Positions 14,401 to 21,801 of a stretch of 64,000 nucleotides of DNA are shown one piece after another. Under the pieces are notes generated by a model that saw only the letters and a list, made by a program, of their open reading frames with translations, searched no databases and was not told the origin of the DNA. Position 1 is the first letter of the stretch; the number at the start of each line of letters is the position of its first letter. This DNA is from Streptomyces sp. NBC_01723. Its GTDB lineage: Bacteria > Actinomycetota > Actinomycetes > Streptomycetales > Streptomycetaceae. The stretch covers positions 7,800,001 through 7,864,000 of the forward strand of contig NZ_CP109171.1 in NCBI RefSeq assembly GCF_036246005.1, in the 5' to 3' direction. The position numbers and the translations under genes were made by a program.

Positions 14401-16146
14401 TTCAATTCGTATGGGCCGACGGAGACGACGGTGGATGCCACGTTGTGGCGGTGTGATCCGGATGCGGGTGAGGTGTTGATCGGTGGGCCGGTGTTCAGTA
14501 CGCGGGTGTTTGTGCTGGATGGTTCGTTGGAGCCGGTGCCGCCGGGGGTGGTGGGTGAGTTGTATGTGGCGGGTGATGGTCTGGCGCGTGGGTATCTGCG
14601 GCGGCCGGGGCTGACGGGGGAGCGGTTTGTGGCGTGTCCGTTCGGGGGTGTGGGTGAGCGGATGTATCGGACGGGGGATCTGGCGCGGTGGACGGCGCAG
14701 GGCCGGCTGGTGTTCGCGGGGCGGGCGGATGATCAGGTGAAGGTGCGGGGGCACCGGATCGAGCCGGGTGAGATCGCCGCGGTGCTGACCGCGCATCCCG
14801 GGGTGGCCCAGGCGGCCGTCGTCGCCCGTGAGGACATTCCCGGGGACACCCGCCTGATCGCCTACATCGTCCCCGAAACCACCGCCACCGACCCAGCTGC
14901 AGCCACCATCGACCTCAGTCACCACGACACCACCGACCCAGATACCACCACCATCGACCCCAGTCACCACGACACCACCGACCCAGCCACCACCACCCTG
15001 ACCGCCGACCTGCGAGCCCACACCGCCGCCCGCCTCCCCGCCTACATGATCCCCGCAGCCTACGTCTCTCTGCCCGAACTCCCTCTGACCATCAACGGCA
15101 AACTCAACCGAGCCGCACTCCCCACCCCCGAATACGCCACAGCCGACACCGGACGTGCCCCGGCGACGGCCGCGGAAGACGCGATGTGCGAGGCCTTCGC
15201 CGAAGTCCTCGGTGTCGAACGCGTCAACGTCGACGACAACTTCTTCGACCTCGGCGGACACTCACTCCTGGCCGTGGCGCTGGTCCAACGACTGCGCCTG
15301 CGTGGCTTCAACCTCTCGGTCCGCGCCGTGTTCGAGGCCCCGACCCCCGCCGGCCTCGTCACCCGCCTCGACCTGCCCTACGCGGGCAACGAACTGGACG
15401 TGCTCCTCCCCATCCGGCCCGGCGGAAGCAAGCCGCCGTTCTTCTGCGTACACCCGGCCGGCGGACTTAGCTGGTGCTACATGCCGCTGTCCCAGTACGT
15501 GCCGGAGGAGTATCCGCTCTACGGGCTCCAGGCCCGGGGCGTCCGGGATTCGGGCGATCCGGCGGGCTCGGTCAAGGAGATGGCGGCGGACTACATCCGG
15601 TACATGCGGTCGGTCCAGGCGACTGGCCCATACCACCTGCTGGGCTGGTCGTTCGGTGGCATCATCGCCCACGAGATCGCGGTACAGCTGCGGGCGGCCG
15701 GCCAGGAAGTCGGGGCGCTGGTCTCCCTGGACGCGGTGCCACCGAAGCAGGGCGAAGAGAGGTCCGGCGACGAAGCGAGGGAAGACGCGCCCGGCCCGGA
15801 TCGCGGCGCGGCGGGGTCCGAGTCGGAGTTCGAGGGTGAGGAGAGGCATCGCAGGCCCGGCAACCTGCGCATGTTCCAGAACGCCGCCAGGCTCCTGCGG
15901 CAGCACGAGTTGGGTGTCTTCGACGGCGACCTGCTTCTTCTGTCCGCCGGTGAAGGAAAGCCGGAGGACGCCGCCCCCGGCGCGGCGGCCTGGGAGGAGA
16001 ACGTGTCCGGCCAGGTGACGGAGGCCCATCTTCCCTGCAGGCACACGGAGATGGCGCGCCCGGAGGTGCTGGCGCAGGTCTGGCGCGGTATCTCCGACTG
16101 GCTGGGCCGGGAGAACTCCGCCGACCCGGAAGACCTTGGCCGCTAG
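1..16146 (+). CDS. Nonribosomal peptide synthetase, five adenylation modules ending in a thioesterase (5' end outside window)
   Basis: The reading frame is open from the first base, so the start lies upstream. About 5,380 codons are present. Domain order is partial C, A, T, C, A, T, C*, A, T, C, A, T, C*, A, T, TE. Phosphopantetheine serines (GGHSL) are at 2368, 5515, 8764, 11944 and 15262. Ordinary C domains show HHVAGDG (2914 and 9310). The C* domains show [10 protein letters not shown] near 5782 and 12210 and HHLLQDH at 6175 and 12601, a form typical of dual epimerisation/condensation or D-acceptor domains, so residues 2 and 4 are probably D. The TE serine (GWSFGG) is at 15649, so this is the last synthetase of the line. 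My manual Stachelhaus codes: module 1 DALHLGVLC (4-hydroxyphenylglycine-like), module 2 DGLSVGTVM (unassigned), modules 3 and 5 DTWTVASVD (identical, perhaps aromatic), module 4 DAWHFGVVD (near a glutamate code). NRPS identity is certain; substrates are tentative. Confidence 0.98.
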   Translation, partial: SHRGHTASLVVPAEVHAQLTALAREQGVTLFMVVQAALAVLLSRLGAGEDIPVGTAVAGRTDQALDDLVGFFVNTLVLRTDVSGDPTFGELLGRVRETSLAALEHQEVPFERLVEVLAPDRSLARHPLFQVMLTLQNQGQARLDLPGLRVAPVSGGLGVAKFDLDVSLGEVTDGEGRPVGLRGSVTGAADLFDAGTVDAVAARLVKVLSLVAADPQARVGQVQVLSEAERHQVVTGWNDTAEPVPDATWVELFAEQVARHPGAVAVVCGEVELSYGELDERASRLAGVLRARGVGSESVVGVMFERSVDAVVALLGVWKAGGAYLFINPSYPEERVALLVAEAGPVCMVTVSSLTAGLPAAPPVPVVAVDDPAVVTELAQVEPTGVPVPTEPGAAAYVMFTSGSTGRPKGVVVTQRDLAELVVDQCWGQPGRMLGHGPYEFDASVLETWVTLAIGGAVVLAPAGKLDAGVLRSLVAEYGLDRVHVTAGLLRMLVEEDPGCFAGVSEVLTGGDVVPSAAVSAVLAAAPGAAVRQVYGPTEITLCATQILVGDADAVPSVLPIGRPMDNTRIYLLDAGLSPVLPGVAGELYVAGTGLARGYHGRPDLTGERFVACPLGAPGERMYRTGDLARWTKDGQLVFIGRADNQVKVRGFRIEPGEVEAVLAAHPSVAQAVVIAREDTSGDKRLTAYVVPRSGNGVRDDLSARLRAYVGERLPDHLVPSAVVVLDGLPFSVNGKVDRAALPAPEYTGAGGGRAPASVAEELMCGVFADVLGLERVGVEDSFFDLGGHSLLAMRLVSRVRSVFEVELGVRALFEAPTPAGLSVRIAGAGGARVGLARWERPERVPLSFAQRRLWFLAQLEGPSATYNMPVALRLEGALDVGALRAALEDVLGRHEVLRTVFPVVDGEPYQEVLAPSAVGGVLRVVRAGEGEVAGLVAEETGRGFDLGVEVPLRALLVEVGVDVHVLVVVVHHVAGDGWSMGPLARDISVAYAARCAGEAPGWEPLPVQYSDYTLWQRELLGDEGDPGSVLAGQVDFWRDALAGAPQELALPGDRSRPTVASHRGHTVRVEVPAEVHAQLTALAREQGVTLFMVVQAALAVLLSKLGAGEDVPVGTAVAGRTDQALDDLVGFFVNTLVLRTDVSGDPTFGELLGRVRETSLAALEHQEVPFERLVEVLAPDRSLARHPLFQVMLAVQNLGQAKLDLPGLRVAPASVGQGAAKFDLDVSLGEVVDGEGCPGGLRGSVTGSVDLFDAGTVERIGRWLVRVLSVVVEDPQVRVGQVEVLSEVERYDVVAGWNAAVEPVPEVTWVELFAERVVGDPGAVAVVCGEESLTYGELDERSGRLAGVLAGRGVGSESVVGVVLGRSVDVVVALLGVWKAGGAYVFVDPSYPVERVGVVLAEAGPVCVVTDRALSGGLPDGLGVPVVCLDDPGMAFAAVARPLLGGRDVAAYVMFTSGSSGVPKGVVVSQGAVVGLVAALGPVLGAGPGVGVLQFASFGFDGSVLDVAVVLASGGRLVVASEAERADVGLLADLVVREGVGVASVVPSLLGVVDPAGVPGLGRVLVGGELLSGEVARVWAGGGRVLVNTYGPTEATVMVTAGRVPRGGVGVPSVGGPVANARVYVLDRFLEPVPPGVAGELYVAGVQLARGYHQRPGLTGERFVACPFGDSGERMYRTGDLARWTVDGQLMFVGRADDQVKVRGFRVEPAEVEAVLATHPGVGQAVVVAREDVPGDKRLVAYVVPEGDGPLGGDLRRFTAERLPEYMVPSAVVVLDGLPLSVNGKLDRSALPAPEYSSAGGRGPATVAEELVCQVFADVLGVERVEVEDNFFELGGHSLLAVSLVQRLRERGFGVSVRVLFEAPTPGALAAAGSGGGVVEVPPNGIPEQGVEVITPEMLPLVELTAAQIDLVCESVEGGAANVADVYPLAPLQEGILFHHLLAGVGAADVYLVPMVLGFDSRERLDAFLAALQRVVDRHDIYRTGLVWEGLPEPLQVVRKRAVIPVTEVSLSDGGDAKAELLAVAGRWMDLRQAPLLRAHVAAEPGRPGRWVALVQVHHLLQDHTALEVVLGEVGAFMAGRGDELPVPLPFRDFVAQARLGVSRAEHEEYFSGLLGDVTEPTLPFGLADTHGDGSTVRSARWRVDDSVAERIRDQARRLGVSPATLFHVAYARVVASLAGRSDVVFGTVLLGRMNSGRGADRTPGPFMNTLPVRMDFAGLDVVGAVRAMQAQLAGLLVHEHAPLAVAQRGSAVPASAPLFTSLLNYRHGGQPRRGGGGGGRSGGLAGVAMLSTEDRTNYPLSVSVDDLGAAFGLTADAVAPGDPELVCALLQNAAESLVEALEGAPETPLGEVAVVSPLVREQILSEWNDVPVVGVVGSVVELFGEWVVRDPGAVAVVCGEESLTYGELDERAGWLAGVLAGRGVGPESVVGVLLERSVDLVVALLGVLRAGGAYLLLDPSYPVERRAWMLADAGPVCVVSSGVLAGGVPGGVPVVEVGGGGLVVGSVVDGVLDPVVVGSGGAAYVLYTSGSSGVPKGVVVSHGGFAGLVAGHRGLLGVGPGCRVAQFASAGFDTFGWEWSMALLTGAALVVVPQEERLGGELAGFLAREGVTHVTLPPGVLALLDEGDVDPGVVVVTAGEECPPEVMARWSRGRVMFNSYGPTETTVDATLWRCDPDAGEVLIGGPVFSTRVFVLDGSLEPVPPGVVGELYVAGDGLARGYLRRPGLTGERFVACPFGGVGERMYRTGDLARWTAQGRLVFAGRADDQVKVRGHRIEPGEIAAVLTAHPGVAQAAVVAREDIPGDTRLIAYIVPETTATDPAAATVPDTAVLTADLRAHTAARLPAYMIPAAFVSLPELPLTINGKLNRAALPTPEFAVLDTGRAPVSVAEELMCQVFGEVLGLEGVGVEQDFFELGGHSLLAMRLVSRLRGVFGVEVGVRELFEASTPAGLAARIAGADAARVGLVPWERPERVPLSFAQRRLWFLAQLEGPSATYNIPIALRLEGVLDVVALRAAFGDVLGRHEVLRTVFPVVDGEPYQQVLTVGEVGEVLRVARVAEGEVADLVVEETGHGFDLGAEVPLRALLVGIDEDVHVLVVVVHHVAGDGWSMGPLARDISVAYAARHDGRAPGWEPLPVQYADYTLWQRELLGDEGDPGSVLAGQVDFWRDALAGAPQELALPVDRPRPAVASHRGHTASLVVPAEVHAQLTALAREQGVTLFMVVQAALAVLLSKLGAGEDIPVGTAVAGRTDQALDDLVGFFVNTLVLRTDVSGDPTFGELLGRVRETSLAALEHQEVPFERLVEVLAPDRSLARHPLFQVMLNLQNLGQARLDLPDLRVAPVAGGLRVAKFDLDVSLGEVTDAEGRPVGLRGSVTGAADLFDAGTVDAVAERLVKVLSLVAADPQARVGQVRVLSEAERHQVVAGWNDTVVPKPETTWLTLFEDQVLRDPSAVAVVDGNERVSYGELDERAHRLAGLLADRGVGPESVAAVMLERSVELVVTLLAVWKAGAAYLPVDPDHPSERLAFTLTDARPSCVLTTRAHAGELPADLNVPVLAVDEAEPAGRDDWTRPVLTAGHAAYVMYTSGSTGRPKGVVVTHGGLVNHLLWAQRVFGLEASDRVLHKTPFGFDASVWELWWPLVSGAALVIAAPEGHRDPAYLAELMRREEVTAAHFVPSQLSVFVAEAAAVDCTSLRMLFSGGEALTGALRQRVTSLLDVELHNVYGLTETTVDSTSWHGGTSEAAGGTVPIGRPVDNTRVYVLDRFLEPVPPGVAGELYVAGTGLARGYHERPGLTAERFVACPFGGAGERMYRTGDLARWTADGQLVFVGRADDQVKVRGFRVEPGEVEAVLAAHPEVARAVVVAREDTQGDERLVAYVVPDGDGGWGDELSGEVRAFGSARLPEYMVPSAVVVLDRLPLSVNGKLDRAALPAPEYSSAGGRGPATVAEELVCRVFADVLGVDRVGVEDNFFELGGHSLLAVSLVQRLRERGFGVSVRVLFEAPTPGALAAAGSGGGVVEVPPNGIPEQGVEVITPEMLPLVELTAAQIDLVCASVEGGAANVADVYPLAPLQEGIFFHHLLTGPGEADVYLVPMMLGFDSRERLDAFLAALQRVVDRHDIYRTGLVWEALPEPLQVVRKRAVVPVTEVALTGGGDPQAELLALAGRWMDLRRAPLLRVHVAAEPGSERWLGLVQVHHLLQDHTALQVVLGEVAAFMAGRSDALPEPLPFRDFVAQARLGVSRAEHEEFFAELLRDVTEPTLPFGLADTRGDGTGVQQARLRVDDGLGERVREQARRLGVSPATLFHVAYARVVASLAGRSDVVFGTVLLGRMNSGRGADRIPGPFMNTLPVRVNMAGLDAVGAVRAMQAQLAGLLVHEHAPLALAQKASGVPAAAPLFTSLLNYRHGGQPRRGGGGGGRSGGLAGVAMLSTEDRTNYPLSVSVDDLGAAFGLTADAVAPGDPELVCALLQNAAESLVEALEGAPETPLGEVAVVSPLVREQILSEWNDVPVVGVVGSVVELFGEWVVRDPGAVAVVCGEESLTYGELDERAGWLAGVLAGRGVGPESVVGVLLERSVDLVVALLGVLRAGGAYLLLDPSYPVERRAWMLADAGPVCVVSSGVLAGGVPGGVPVVEVGGGGLVVGSVVDGVLDPVVVGSGGAAYVLYTSGSSGVPKGVVVSHGGFAGLVAGHRGLLGVGPGCRVAQFASAGFDTFGWEWSMALLTGAALVVVPQEERLGGELAGFLAREGVTHVTLPPGVLALLDEGDVDPGVVVVTAGEECPPEVMARWSRGRVMFNSYGPTETTVDATLWRCDPDAGEVLIGGPVFSTRVFVLDGSLEPVPPGVVGELYVAGDGLARGYLRRPGLTGERFVACPFGGVGERMYRTGDLARWTAQGRLVFAGRADDQVKVRGHRIEPGEIAAVLTAHPGVAQAAVVAREDIPGDTRLIAYIVPETTATDPAAATIDLSHHDTTDPDTTTIDPSHHDTTDPATTTLTADLRAHTAARLPAYMIPAAYVSLPELPLTINGKLNRAALPTPEYATADTGRAPATAAEDAMCEAFAEVLGVERVNVDDNFFDLGGHSLLAVALVQRLRLRGFNLSVRAVFEAPTPAGLVTRLDLPYAGNELDVLLPIRPGGSKPPFFCVHPAGGLSWCYMPLSQYVPEEYPLYGLQARGVRDSGDPAGSVKEMAADYIRYMRSVQATGPYHLLGWSFGGIIAHEIAVQLRAAGQEVGALVSLDAVPPKQGEERSGDEAREDAPGPDRGAAGSESEFEGEERHRRPGNLRMFQNAARLLRQHELGVFDGDLLLLSAGEGKPEDAAPGAAAWEENVSGQVTEAHLPCRHTEMARPEVLAQVWRGISDWLGRENSADPEDLGR
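2520..5650 (+). other. NRPS module 2: C, A, T
   Basis: An ordinary condensation domain starts with [10 protein letters not shown] near 2545 and has HHVAGDG at 2914. The adenylation domain covers about 3918-5370, and the residues read in the pocket (D, G, L, S, V, G, T, V, M) match no code I remember. The carrier domain (Ser at 5515) is nearly identical at DNA level to that of module 4 and feeds a dual-type C domain, so its residue is probably epimerised. Confidence 0.85.
5680..8880 (+). other. NRPS module 3: dual E/C-type condensation, A, T
   Basis: The domain opens with [11 protein letters not shown] and [10 protein letters not shown] and has HHLLQDH at 6175, the His-motif variant with a final His instead of Gly. 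The adenylation domain (about 7117-8640) lies in the block duplicated in module 5. Pocket residues are D, T, W, T, V, A, S, V, D. The T domain (Ser 8764) differs from that of module 5, so the duplication stops before it. Confidence 0.85.
6784..8471 (+). repeat. Duplicated NRPS block, copy 1 (C* tail and A domain of module 3)
   Basis: This block equals 13210-14897 at a constant offset of 6,426 bp. I compared the translated proteins over the whole block and spot-checked DNA lines, and found no difference. The first mismatches are at 6783/13209 and 8472/14898. Third-position differences are abundant elsewhere between the two halves of the gene, so absolute identity here indicates recent duplication or gene conversion. 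Confidence 0.9.
8925..12080 (+). other. NRPS module 4: C, A, T
   Basis: This is an ordinary condensation domain (HHVAGDG at 9310) very like that of module 2. The adenylation domain (about 10318-11815) is clearly different from all others in the protein; its pocket residues D, A, W, H, F, G, V, V, D differ at one position from the Glu code DAWHFGGVD as I remember it from fengycin synthetases. The carrier Ser is at 11944. Confidence 0.85.
13210..14897 (+). repeat. Duplicated NRPS block, copy 2 (C* tail and A domain of module 5)
   Basis: Second copy of the 1,688-bp block at 6784-8471. Because the whole adenylation pocket is inside it, modules 3 and 5 must load the same amino acid. Such long perfect repeats are also likely places for misassembly of short-read genomes. 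Confidence 0.9.
14903..14992 (+). repeat. Two 45-nt tandem repeats encoding a Thr/Asp/His-rich linker
   Basis: Two copies of a 15-residue unit ([15 protein letters not shown] and [15 protein letters not shown]) start at 14903 and 14948 and differ at few positions. They lie in the hinge between the main part and the C-terminal subdomain of adenylation domain 5. Module 3 has a much shorter linker at the same place, so the array was added after the block duplication. Confidence 0.85.
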
Positions 16147-16195
16147 CGGGACGTCAGCGAACCCACGAAAGCGAACGACAGACGGAGGCGACGAC

Positions 16196-16804
16196 ATGGC
16201 GACACGCTCGGCCGACTGGGAGTCGATATACCGGGCGGCGGAACTCGCGCCGTGGGAGGTCGGCCGCCCGCAGGCGGCGGTGGTGCGTCTCGCGGAGGCC
16301 GGTCTGCTGTCGTCCGGGCGGGTGCTCGACGCGGGCTGCGGCACAGGGGACCACACACTGCTGGCTGCTCTCCAGGGCGCTGACGCCACGGGCGTGGACT
16401 GCTCGGCGACCGCTGTCGGCAGAGCGCGGCGGAAGGCCGAGGAGCGCGGGGTGTCTGCTCGCTTCGAGGTCGGCGACGTGCTCGACCTCGCCGGCCTCGG
16501 AACGTCCTTCGACACGGTCGTCGACGTCGGGATGTTCCACGTCCTCGACGACGAGGAGCGCCGACGCTACGTGGAGAGTCTGGCGTCGGTGACGGAGCCG
16601 GGAGGCACGTGCTATCTGATGTGCTTCAGTGATCGCCAGGCCGGTGCGCTCGGTCCGCGCCGGGTACGGCAGGAGGAGCTGGTCGAGGCATTCGCGGAGG
16701 GGTGGAGGGTGGCCGACATCGCGGGGACGACCTTCGCGATCGCCCCGCGGTTCGGCGGCGAGGCCCACGCCTGGCTGGCGACCATCCACCGGGCGACCTC
16801 TTGA
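16196..16804 (+). CDS. Class I SAM-dependent methyltransferase
   Basis: A 202-aa protein with motif I VLDAGCGTG at residues 43-51 and a later acidic motif around VVDVGMFHVL, the Rossmann-fold layout of small class I methyltransferases. The N-terminal W(E/D) and WEVGRPQ pattern is common in actinobacterial family members annotated only as class I methyltransferases. I chose the ATG at 16196 because GGAGG at 16184-16188 sits 7 nt before it; a longer frame would overlap the NRPS stop. It follows the NRPS on the same strand by 49 bp and may be co-transcribed, so methylation of the peptide or a precursor is possible, but the substrate cannot be read from the sequence. Confidence 0.9.
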   Translation: MATRSADWESIYRAAELAPWEVGRPQAAVVRLAEAGLLSSGRVLDAGCGTGDHTLLAALQGADATGVDCSATAVGRARRKAEERGVSARFEVGDVLDLAGLGTSFDTVVDVGMFHVLDDEERRRYVESLASVTEPGGTCYLMCFSDRQAGALGPRRVRQEELVEAFAEGWRVADIAGTTFAIAPRFGGEAHAWLATIHRATS

Positions 16805-16877
16805 TCAACCCGTGTGACGGACCAGTCGATCACTCCGTGCGACAGCCTGGTCGGTCACCCCGTGCAATAGTCCGGCC
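16803..16877. repeat. Three imperfect 25-bp tandem repeats between convergent genes
   Basis: Units start exactly 25 bp apart at 16803, 16828 and 16853, with a common core of TCA, then CCGTG, then a run ending in about GTC. Neighbouring units agree at about 18 of 25 positions. The array begins inside the methyltransferase stop codon and lies downstream of both flanking genes. No function is known to me; a degenerate satellite or a mobile-element scar are options. Confidence 0.6.
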
Positions 16878-16943
16878 ACCCCGACGGCGAAGGCCCGCTG
16901 CCGCCCCCCTCTCGACCTGAAGTCGGCCGCGTCAAGGCTCGGT

Positions 16944-18023
16944 TCACGCCTGCTTGCGTGTCCTGGTCTGTGTCCGCTCGTCCAGTTCGCGGGCGAACTC
17001 GTACCAGGCCTCGGCATACTGCCGGGCCAGCTTCACGACGAGTTCCCGGCAGTGGGCCGGTACGGCGACGCTCAGTTCGGAGGACATGGTCATCGCGTTC
17101 TGCTGCAACAGGCGCAGCAAATTCCGGCCGTCCTCGTTGTGGCGTAGGGAAGGATCCCGCAATAGCTTTCTGAGGACCGGTGTGGGATCCGCCTGCTCCA
17201 GCCGCCGCAGCTTCCGCCCGGCGTCGTGACCGAGGTCCTGCTCCGTGCCGGCATCGGATCCCGAGCCCGCTTCCGCTCCGTCCTCCCGGCGACCGGGCGT
17301 GCCGCATCTCTCCGGTACGGGCAGTTCGCCGACCGCAAGGCGTTTGCGTACGTCGCTCACGGTCGCCGGTGAGATTCCGGCGATCCGCGCCACCTCCCGC
17401 AGCGAGGCGTCCGGACGCCGGGCCAGTACCTCCGCGGCCCTGAGGCGCCCCTCGGCCCGGTTGAGCGGGCGTGTCCTGCCGTCGCTGCCGACCCGGGCGC
17501 TCACCTGGGTCAGCGGGTCGGCCGAATCGCGCCGGATGGCCGCGACCGTCTTCGTCCCCAGACCGGAGGCGCGGGCGATGGCGCGGTCGGACATGTGGGG
17601 GTGTGAGGCGATGATGCGTGCTGCCGCCACTTTGCGGTCGGCGTGCGACAAGGGGAGACCGTGTGTCACATTGGCCGTGACGGCACGGAGGAAGGCGTCC
17701 TCGGGAGTCCCGTCGAAGAACTCGACCTCGATCCTCTCCTGCCCCCGTAACAGCGTGGCGAGCAGCCGGTGCATGCCGTCGATCACCCGCATGCTGTGGC
17801 GATCGACCAGGATGGGGGGCAGCGGCTCGTCCAACTCCGCCAGCCGGGTGACGTGTTCCTCGCTCTGCCCCGTCGAACGCGGTGAGTCGCCGGGCAGTAA
17901 GGAGGAGATGTGAATCGTCTGAACTCCCGCTGCGTACGACCCCACCCCGTTGGTGGCCCGAATCGAATCGTCGGCCGTTCCGCTGTCCGCTTCGTCTAGT
18001 AATCCGGTACGTGCCTCGTTCAA
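16944..18023 (-). CDS. StrR-type ParB/sulfiredoxin-fold transcriptional regulator
   Basis: A 359-aa protein with a ParB-like N domain (IDGMHRL at 81-87, FFDG near 102) followed by HGLPLSHADR and a helix-turn-helix at about 144-165. A second HTH-like segment (SLREVARIAG...TVSDV) is at 207-229. This is the layout of StrR, NovG and Bbr, pathway-specific activators of aminoglycoside, aminocoumarin and glycopeptide clusters. The start is TTG at 18023 with GGGAG upstream. It converges on the methyltransferase. I infer it activates the NRPS cluster. The 19-bp direct repeats at 18067-18104 lie directly upstream and could be an operator for itself or another factor. Confidence 0.9.
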   Translation of the reverse strand: MNEARTGLLDEADSGTADDSIRATNGVGSYAAGVQTIHISSLLPGDSPRSTGQSEEHVTRLAELDEPLPPILVDRHSMRVIDGMHRLLATLLRGQERIEVEFFDGTPEDAFLRAVTANVTHGLPLSHADRKVAAARIIASHPHMSDRAIARASGLGTKTVAAIRRDSADPLTQVSARVGSDGRTRPLNRAEGRLRAAEVLARRPDASLREVARIAGISPATVSDVRKRLAVGELPVPERCGTPGRREDGAEAGSGSDAGTEQDLGHDAGRKLRRLEQADPTPVLRKLLRDPSLRHNEDGRNLLRLLQQNAMTMSSELSVAVPAHCRELVVKLARQYAEAWYEFARELDERTQTRTRKQA

Positions 18024-18066
18024 GTTTCTTCACTCCCGCGGAGGAATCACTCAGGACACAGCTCTG

Positions 18067-18104
18067 TCGTGACGCTTGAAGGGCGTCGTGACGCTTGAAG
18101 GGCG
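18067..18104. promoter_or_regulatory. Perfect 19-bp tandem direct repeat upstream of the StrR-type gene
   Basis: TCGTGACGCTTGAAGGGCG occurs twice back to back (18067-18085 and 18086-18104), 44 to 81 bp upstream of the TTG start of the minus-strand regulator. Spacing of about two helical turns per unit puts both copies on nearly the same DNA face, as in operators for dimeric regulators. Classical StrR operators are inverted repeats, so this may bind something else. Confidence 0.55.
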
Positions 18105-18568
18105 TGGAGAGAGTCAGCGACGGTCGGCTCTCGACAGGACCTTGTCTCTGTCGGTGCCGGCGGCGCGAAGCCGTAACTGACGGGACGGTCGCGGTGGTCT
18201 GACAGCAGAACTGAGCCACGGGTGAACCATGAGCGCCTTCCCACCGCCGGGGGCACGGTGCCGTCTCGTTACGACGAACGGGGGTACGGACCATTGTTGA
18301 GACCTGTTGGCTTTCGTGTCTAGAGTGTGTCGCCCATGCGTTGGAGCATGGCGTAGTACTCCAGTTGCGCCTCGGCGGCTGTTCGCGGCTCGTCTCCGCC
18401 CCGCCTGCTCCCCTCCCATCCCCCTCCACTCATCTCCCGCTCCCCGCCCGGGGCTTCGGGGCAACATCCCCAAGAGCCGGCGCCTCCGTCGAACGGCGTT
18501 GACCGGATTGGTTTGACGCCTCTTTGTATAACCGCTATCTATTGGTGGTCGCTGAGGAGGGCGGTCTG
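18105..18568. other. Divergent intergenic region between StrR-type and PadR genes
   Basis: No convincing gene. It holds a short hairpin (CATGC ... GCATG near 18339) and, next to the PadR start, a comparatively AT-rich stretch (TTGTATAACCGCTATCTATT, 18524-18543) that probably carries the padR promoter or operator. Confidence 0.5.
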
Positions 18569-19111
18569 GTGCAGGACGTGGTGCTGGCGCTGCTGGTCAA
18601 GGAGCCGTCGCACGGCTACGACCTGCGCAGGCGGCTGGCGGCGGCGCTCGGACCGTTGGGAGAGACACTGAACGCGGGGCAGATCTACGTCACGCTCACC
18701 CGCCTGGAGAAGGCCGGACTGGTCGTCCAGGAACGTGAGGACGTGCCGGTGCGCGGCCCGCGACGCAAGGTGTACGCGCTGACCGCCACCGGGCAGGAGC
18801 GGGCGGCCGCGTGGATGACCGAAGGCGGCGGCCCCAAAGCGGACGTGGCGGAGTTCCACCTGAAGCTGGTGGCCGCCGGTGTCTCTGGTCTGGCCGACCC
18901 GGTCGCGCTCGTCGAGGCACGGCGGCGGGAACTGCTGCGCAGCCTCGCCGAAGCCCAGCACGCCGCTCTCCTGGAGGACACGGATTCAGAGGCCGGGCTG
19001 CTTCTGGAGGGCATCGCACTCCGGTTGCAGGCCGATCTGCGCTGGCTGGAGGCGTGCGAGCGGACCTGGTCCACCCGCGCCCCGCGTGGGAAAGGCGGAG
19101 CATTCGGATGA
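18569..19111 (+). CDS. PadR family transcriptional regulator
   Basis: About 180 aa. The N-terminal winged helix (VVLALLVKEPSHGYDLRRRL, then IYVTLTRLEKAGLV and a YALTATG wing) is the PadR signature, and the C-terminal part is a helical dimerisation domain. I prefer GTG at 18569, with GAGGAGG 8 nt upstream, over a TTG at 18524 that would give an atypical N-terminus. It overlaps the ABC ATPase start by 4 bp (ATGA), so this is one operon. PadR proteins usually repress an adjacent efflux system and are released by the exported drug, so this is a likely autoregulated repressor of the transporter. Confidence 0.93.
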   Translation: MQDVVLALLVKEPSHGYDLRRRLAAALGPLGETLNAGQIYVTLTRLEKAGLVVQEREDVPVRGPRRKVYALTATGQERAAAWMTEGGGPKADVAEFHLKLVAAGVSGLADPVALVEARRRELLRSLAEAQHAALLEDTDSEAGLLLEGIALRLQADLRWLEACERTWSTRAPRGKGGAFG

Positions 19112-19950
19112 CGAACGACGGTCGGCGGGCCAGGGGCCGCTCACGGCGCGGGGGCGCGGACGACGGTCCGGGCCCGGCACCGGTGGGGCACGGGTCCGGC
19201 GTCGGGGGCGACGTGCGCGCACCGGTACTGCGGGCCCTCGGTCTGACGCGGGTCTACGGTGAGGACGAGAGCGCGGTGTGGGCGGTCGACGGCGTCGACC
19301 TCGACGTACCCGCCGGGCAGACGCTCGCCGTGACCGGGCCCAGCGGCTGCGGCAAGTCGACGCTGCTCCAGCTCCTCGGCGGGCTCGACCGGCCCAGTGA
19401 CGGCGAGGTCTGGCTCGGCGGGCGGCGCATCGACGAGCTCGGCGAGCGGGCGCTGGCCAGGCTGCGGCGCCGCGCCGTCGGCTTCGTCTTCCAGGACTTC
19501 CATCTGATGGACGAGTTGACCGCCGCGGAGAACATCGAGCTGCCCGCGCTGCTGGCCGGCGCCTCGCCGCGGGCCGCCCGGAACCGCGCCGTCAATCTCC
19601 TGGACCGGGTCGGGCTCACGGACCGGGCCCGGCATCTGCCCTCAGAGCTGTCCGGTGGCCAGCGGCAGCGGGTCGCCATCGCCCGTGCCCTGGTCAACGA
19701 GCCGCTGGTGGTCCTCGCGGACGAGCCCACCGGCAACCTGGACAGCGCCGCGACCCACGACATCCTGCGGCTCTTCGACGAACTGCGCGCCGGCGGGCAG
19801 ACCCTGATCACGGTCACCCATGACGAGCGGGTGGCCGCCACGGCGGACCGCGTCGTCTCCCTGCGCGACGGCACGCTGGCCGGCGACACCCGCCTGGGCG
19901 GCGGTGGCAGCGGCAACGAGTTCGGCGCGCTGCTGAGCTGGGAGGGCTGA
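19108..19950 (+). CDS. ABC transporter ATP-binding protein (MacB/LolD type)
   Basis: A 280-aa ATPase with Walker A GPSGCGKST at 77-85, Q-loop near 129, signature LSGGQ at 181-185, Walker B and DEPTGN at 205-210 and the switch His in VTHD. GLTRVYGEDE at the start and the THDERVAATADRVVSLRDG end are typical of ATPases that pair with FtsX-like permeases. The first 38 residues are a low-complexity basic/Gly-rich extension. It sits between padR (4-bp overlap) and the permease (2-bp gap). Likely role: energising export or lipid extraction, perhaps self-resistance to the peptide made next door. Confidence 0.95.
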   Translation: MTNDGRRARGRSRRGGADDGPGPAPVGHGSGVGGDVRAPVLRALGLTRVYGEDESAVWAVDGVDLDVPAGQTLAVTGPSGCGKSTLLQLLGGLDRPSDGEVWLGGRRIDELGERALARLRRRAVGFVFQDFHLMDELTAAENIELPALLAGASPRAARNRAVNLLDRVGLTDRARHLPSELSGGQRQRVAIARALVNEPLVVLADEPTGNLDSAATHDILRLFDELRAGGQTLITVTHDERVAATADRVVSLRDGTLAGDTRLGGGGSGNEFGALLSWEG

Positions 19951-19952
19951 CC

Positions 19953-21734
19953 GTGGGACGCCTGCTGCTGATCTGGCGTCTGGCCGTGCGCGACATGCGT
20001 CGCCGTCCCGGTGAGTCCGTGATGTTCGTGGTCGCCGTCACCGCCGCCATCGCCTCGCTGACCCTGGGGCTCTCGACCAACGACGCCGTCACCACGGCCT
20101 ACCTGAAGACGCGCGAGGCCACCGAGGGCCCCGACATCGTCGCCATCACGACGGCCAAGGACCCCTCCGGCCTGGCCGGACGGCTGGAGCGGACCCCCGG
20201 GGTGGCCGAGCAGGCCGATCCGGTCTTCGCCTTCGAGACCAAGATCCGGACGAACGGCCACACCGCGCGCTCCGCGATCGAGGGACGCGGTGACGAACCG
20301 GCCAAGGTCGACCAGCCGCTGGTGACCTCCGGTTCGTGGGTGCGTGCCGGCGGAGCGGTGGTCGAGCGGGGCTTCGCGCAGACGCTCGACCTGCACGTCG
20401 GCGACCGCGTCACGATCAGCGGACGCGACTACCCCGTCGTGGGCCTCGCCATCAGCGCGGCCACCCCGGTCTATCCCTGGAACGACTGGGCCCAGGGGCC
20501 CGGGACGTCCGACTACGGCGGCGGCAGGATCTGGCTCACCGCCGCCGACACCCGCGCCGCCGCGGGCGACACGTCGGGCGTTCACCTGTTCCATCTGAAG
20601 CTGAAGGACCCGGCCGCGACCCTGGCATGGCGGGAAACCGTCTTCACCGACGAGCGCAGGGGCCCCGAATGGGTCAACACCCACCACTGGCAGGGCATCC
20701 TCCGTACCGACGCGAGCATGATCAAATTCGCTCAGCCCGCCCTGGTCGTCGGCGGCTGGCTGCTCGCCTCGGCCGCCCTCGTCACCCTCGCCGCGCTCGC
20801 CGCCGTACGCGCCACCCGCGACAACCGTCGTGCCGGGCTGCTCAAGGCCGTCGGCGCGGGCCCCGGCCATGTCGCCGCCGTCCTGCTGGCTCAGTACCTG
20901 CTGCTGACCGTGGTGGCCACCGCCCTCGGACTGACCGCCGGGACCCTGGCCGCGCCCGAACTGGCCGATCCCGGCGCCGGGTTGCTCAACACCGTCAGCG
21001 GCCCGACCACCGACACCGTCGTGGCCGCCGTGTTCCTCGCCGTCCTCGTCTCGCTGGCCGGCACGCTCGGCCCCGTCGTCCGCGCCGCCCGCTCCAGCAC
21101 CGTCCACTCCCTGGCCGACTCGGCGCATCTGTCCACCCACCACCCACGGCTGAACGCCATGACGGCGTACCTGCCCACCGCGCTCCTGGTCGGCATCCGG
21201 CTGCTCGCCCGCCGACCCGGCCGCGCCTTCCTGACCGCCTTCGGTACGGCGACCACCAGCCTGCTGATCACCGCGGTGCTCGCCTTCCACGCGGCACCCG
21301 ACACCAGTACCGCCTACGCGCCCGACAACCCCCTCGCGGCACGCAACCTCGTGACCAGCCAGGCGCTGCACGGCGTCACCCTCGTCCTGGTGGCGCTGTC
21401 CGCGCTCAACACGATCTTCCTCGGCTGGAGCACCGCCGTGCAGGCCCGACGCGCCCTGGCCATCACCCGCACCCTCGGCGCCACCCCCCGCCAGGTGGTC
21501 ACGGCCCTGTGCGCCGCCCAACTCCTGCCCGCTCTGCCCGGGCTGGTGGTGGGCATGCCGAGCGGACTGGTCGTGTACTGGCTGGTCAGCCCCGAGATGG
21601 CCATGCCCCCGACGACATGGCTGCTCGCCGCCGCACTCGGTGTCCTCCTGGCCGTCGGATCCCTGACCGCCCTGCCCGCCTGGATCCACACCCGCACCCC
21701 GGCCGGCCGCGCCCTCAACGCCGAACCGGCCTGA
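19953..21734 (+). CDS. ABC transporter permease, FtsX-like
   Basis: 593 aa with a GTG start. An N-terminal membrane helix (about residues 16-35) is followed by a large extracytoplasmic domain of about 230 residues. Three helices come near 265-385 in an FtsX-type domain (LLASAALVTLAALAAVRATRDN...LLKAVGAGPGHVAAVLLAQYLL). A second FtsX-like domain after GIRLLARRPGRAF has helices near 415, 465 and 530-580. This two-half layout matches actinobacterial 8-10-helix permeases of macrolide or lipoprotein exporters. Last gene of the padR operon; a hairpin follows at 21741. Confidence 0.93.
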   Translation: MGRLLLIWRLAVRDMRRRPGESVMFVVAVTAAIASLTLGLSTNDAVTTAYLKTREATEGPDIVAITTAKDPSGLAGRLERTPGVAEQADPVFAFETKIRTNGHTARSAIEGRGDEPAKVDQPLVTSGSWVRAGGAVVERGFAQTLDLHVGDRVTISGRDYPVVGLAISAATPVYPWNDWAQGPGTSDYGGGRIWLTAADTRAAAGDTSGVHLFHLKLKDPAATLAWRETVFTDERRGPEWVNTHHWQGILRTDASMIKFAQPALVVGGWLLASAALVTLAALAAVRATRDNRRAGLLKAVGAGPGHVAAVLLAQYLLLTVVATALGLTAGTLAAPELADPGAGLLNTVSGPTTDTVVAAVFLAVLVSLAGTLGPVVRAARSSTVHSLADSAHLSTHHPRLNAMTAYLPTALLVGIRLLARRPGRAFLTAFGTATTSLLITAVLAFHAAPDTSTAYAPDNPLAARNLVTSQALHGVTLVLVALSALNTIFLGWSTAVQARRALAITRTLGATPRQVVTALCAAQLLPALPGLVVGMPSGLVVYWLVSPEMAMPPTTWLLAAALGVLLAVGSLTALPAWIHTRTPAGRALNAEPA

Positions 21735-21740
21735 GAAACG

Positions 21741-21768
21741 GGTTCGGCCCTCGCGCAGGGGTCGAACC
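21741..21768. terminator. Hairpin between convergent permease and aldo/keto reductase genes
   Basis: GGTTCG (21741-21746) pairs with CGAACC (21763-21768), and CCCT (21748-21751) pairs with AGGG (21757-21760), with small internal bulges. It lies 6 bp after the permease stop and 33 bp from the stop of the opposing gene, so it could stop both. There is no U-tract, as is common in actinomycetes. Confidence 0.5.
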
Positions 21769-21801
21769 GGGGACGGCCCTCCTACAGCGAGTGGCGCAGG
21801 T

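Larger units (their letters stand above)
12110..16146 (+). other. NRPS module 5: dual E/C-type condensation, A, T, thioesterase
   Basis: The condensation domain is of the [17 protein letters not shown] type (12601). The adenylation domain repeats that of module 3 exactly. A Thr/Asp/His-rich linker with two 45-nt repeats sits before its C-terminal subdomain (14903-14992). The carrier Ser is at 15262. The thioesterase (about 15400-16110) has FCVHPAGG and GWSFGG, with the catalytic Ser at 15649; its linker after LDAVPPKQ is charged and unusually long. It should release the peptide by hydrolysis or cyclisation. Confidence 0.88.

Noticed and set aside
21741..21768. tRNA T-arm-like sequence (GGTTCG...TCGAACC)
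   Set aside because: No acceptor, D or anticodon stems are found around it; it fits a terminator between convergent genes better.
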